Below, in pieces: positions 6,447 through 7,326 of a stretch of 7,326 nucleotides of DNA. The notes beneath the pieces are model-generated. The model saw nothing but the letters and a program-made list of their open reading frames with translations, had not been told where the DNA came from and searched no databases. How positions within the stretch are numbered: position 1 is the first letter of the stretch; each line of letters starts with the position of its first letter. The stretch comes from Sutterella parvirubra YIT 11816 (GTDB lineage: Bacteria; Pseudomonadota; Gammaproteobacteria; Burkholderiales; Burkholderiaceae_F). The stretch spans positions 4,801 through 12,126 of the forward strand of contig NZ_JH604984.1 in NCBI RefSeq assembly GCF_000250875.1, written 5' to 3'. The position numbers and the translations under genes were made by a program.

Positions 6447-7055
6447 TTACTTCGCCGCGGCGCCCGCCCAGAAGAAGGAGGCGACTTCCTGCGCGAGATC
6501 GCGGATCATCAGGTCGTCGGGCTTCGGTTGGGCCGGATTGAGGTTCCAGCGGTTGTTCTCCACCATGATCAGCATCTGGAGCTGACGCGCGCGGCGGATC
6601 GGGTCGCCCGGACGGAAGACGCCTTCCTTCATGAGGCGCTCGAAGACCGCGGCGGAGCGCTCGATCAGGGACCAGGCGCCGGCCTTCAGAAAGAGCTGCG
6701 CGATGTGGGGCGAGCGCTGCGAGGCGACGAGGACCTGGTGGTAGATGGGTGCCAACTTCGTGTCGAAGCGCAGGCGGATCATCCCCTCGACGAACGCGAG
6801 CAGGTTGTCGCGGTCGGAGCGGTCGGGATTTTCGAGTTCGGTGATCACGTCGGCGAGCGGCTCGCTGATGTGGTATTCGAAGAACGCCTCAAAGAGTTCT
6901 TCCTTCGAGGGGAAGTAGTTGTAGAGGGTCGCCTTCGAGCAGCGCATCACGAACGCGATGTCGTTCATGGTGGTGTTGAGAAGGCCGTCTTCGAGGAAGA
7001 GCTTGGTCGCCGTGTGGAGGATCTGGTCGCGTTTTTCAGGCGTGAGCGTGCGCAT
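6447..7055 (-). CDS. TetR/AcrR-family transcriptional regulator
   Basis: The product from the ATG at 7055-7053 is 202 residues. The frame stays open back to 7235, but that extension lacks family character, while MRTLTPEKRDQILHTATKLF is a textbook TetR start. The helix-turn-helix is clear: residues 28-54 include TTMNDIAFVMRCSKATLYNY followed by FPSKEELFEAFF. The C-terminal ligand-binding part (SPHIAQLFLKAG, later FERLMKEGVFRPGDP and RARQLQMLI) resembles the AefR-like C-terminal domain of many repressors of efflux pumps. Such proteins are dimeric cytoplasmic repressors that release DNA when they bind a small molecule. The gene reads away from the window's right end, where a divergent target gene (often an RND efflux operon in this class) would be expected just beyond 7326. 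That target is inference. No Shine-Dalgarno is visible. Confidence 0.9.
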   Translation of the reverse strand: MRTLTPEKRDQILHTATKLFLEDGLLNTTMNDIAFVMRCSKATLYNYFPSKEELFEAFFEYHISEPLADVITELENPDRSDRDNLLAFVEGMIRLRFDTKLAPIYHQVLVASQRSPHIAQLFLKAGAWSLIERSAAVFERLMKEGVFRPGDPIRRARQLQMLIMVENNRWNLNPAQPKPDDLMIRDLAQEVASFFWAGAAAK

Positions 7056-7326
7056 GGTCGTACCCAGTGTCTTCGGTATCGGTTGAAGGATCTCCTGATT
7101 ATAGATTCGCTTGCCGTCATGGTGTTTGATGCGTTTTTGGCGGAAGACCCTTCGGGTACCCGGGAATGCTGCATCACGGATTCGTGCAGGCCTTGAGCTT
7201 GTTGAAATGCAAAGAAAAACACGGGTATCGGACACGGGTTTGCGACGGACGGATTTTGCCGACCGTGCGTTTTCCGGCCCTTTTCGGTAGAGTTCCGTGC
7301 GTGCGACTAGTACCCAACCGGGGCCG
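7056..7326. promoter_or_regulatory. Region upstream of the TetR gene with recurring GGGTA motifs
   Basis: No gene is seen in these 271 bases. GGGTA or its complement recurs: TACCC at 7061-7065, the palindrome CGGGTACCCG at 7153-7162, CACGGGTATCGG from 7220, the related CACGGGTTTGCG from 7233, and TAGTACCCAACC near 7309. Such clusters near a TetR gene could be operator sites. A plus-strand TTGAAA (7202-7207) spaced 18 bp from TATCGG (7226-7231) could be a rightward promoter overlapping one of them. All of this is pattern-based. Confidence 0.3.
7098..7103 (-). promoter_or_regulatory. Consensus -10 box upstream of the TetR gene
   Basis: On the minus strand this hexamer is TATAAT, a perfect sigma-70 -10 box, 42 bp upstream of the TetR start. 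The 17-bp-spaced -35 (AACACC, 7126-7121) is poor, which would suit a weak or regulated promoter. The placement gives a 5' leader of about 35 nt. Confidence 0.45.

Noticed and set aside
6528..7196. 222-residue plus-strand frame opposite the TetR gene
   Set aside because: Antisense shadow rich in Arg/Glu/Val; the minus strand shows a clear TetR helix-turn-helix.

Overview
The window is GC-rich DNA of bacterial type with dense, C/G-ending codons. It looks like a proteobacterium. The molybdenum sulfoxide reductase, the YjaB-type acetyltransferase and the LysR and TetR regulators would suit a betaproteobacterium, perhaps a Sutterella-like gut organism, but that placement is inferred from gene content and style alone and is weak. 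No rRNA, tRNA, CRISPR array, transposase or phage gene was recognised.

Layout: (1) bases 1-104, minus strand: the N-terminus of a LysR-family regulator cut by the window edge. (2) 299-1291, plus: a protein resembling the AlkZ-related family, with a long Lys/Ala/Thr-rich basic tail. (3) 1336-1848, minus: a GNAT acetyltransferase very like YjaB, convergent with gene 2. (4) 1983-2269, minus: a small three-helix membrane protein whose third helix lies in the -1 frame behind an A5 run. (5) 2590-3634, plus: an RloB-family (TOPRIM-like, phage-defence-associated) protein broken into two frames near an AAAAGGCCCCC stretch. (6) 3842-6217, plus: a cytoplasmic biotin/methionine sulfoxide reductase-type molybdoenzyme (BisC-like), followed by a strong intrinsic terminator at 6300-6331. 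(7) 6447-7055, minus: a TetR/AcrR-family repressor whose upstream region (7056-7326) carries a consensus -10 box and several GGGTA-containing motifs. It probably faces a divergent gene beyond the window.

These genes do not form one operon. They are mostly single-gene units in alternating orientation, as in an accessory or housekeeping-mix region. The most notable points are the solitary, frameshifted RloB gene with no AAA ATPase partner in view, the second single-base frame break in the neighbouring small membrane protein, and the AlkZ-related protein with a histone-H1-like tail. Two homopolymer frame breaks within about 800 bp may reflect sequencing or assembly error as easily as biology. 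I do not see a convincing complete new system here.
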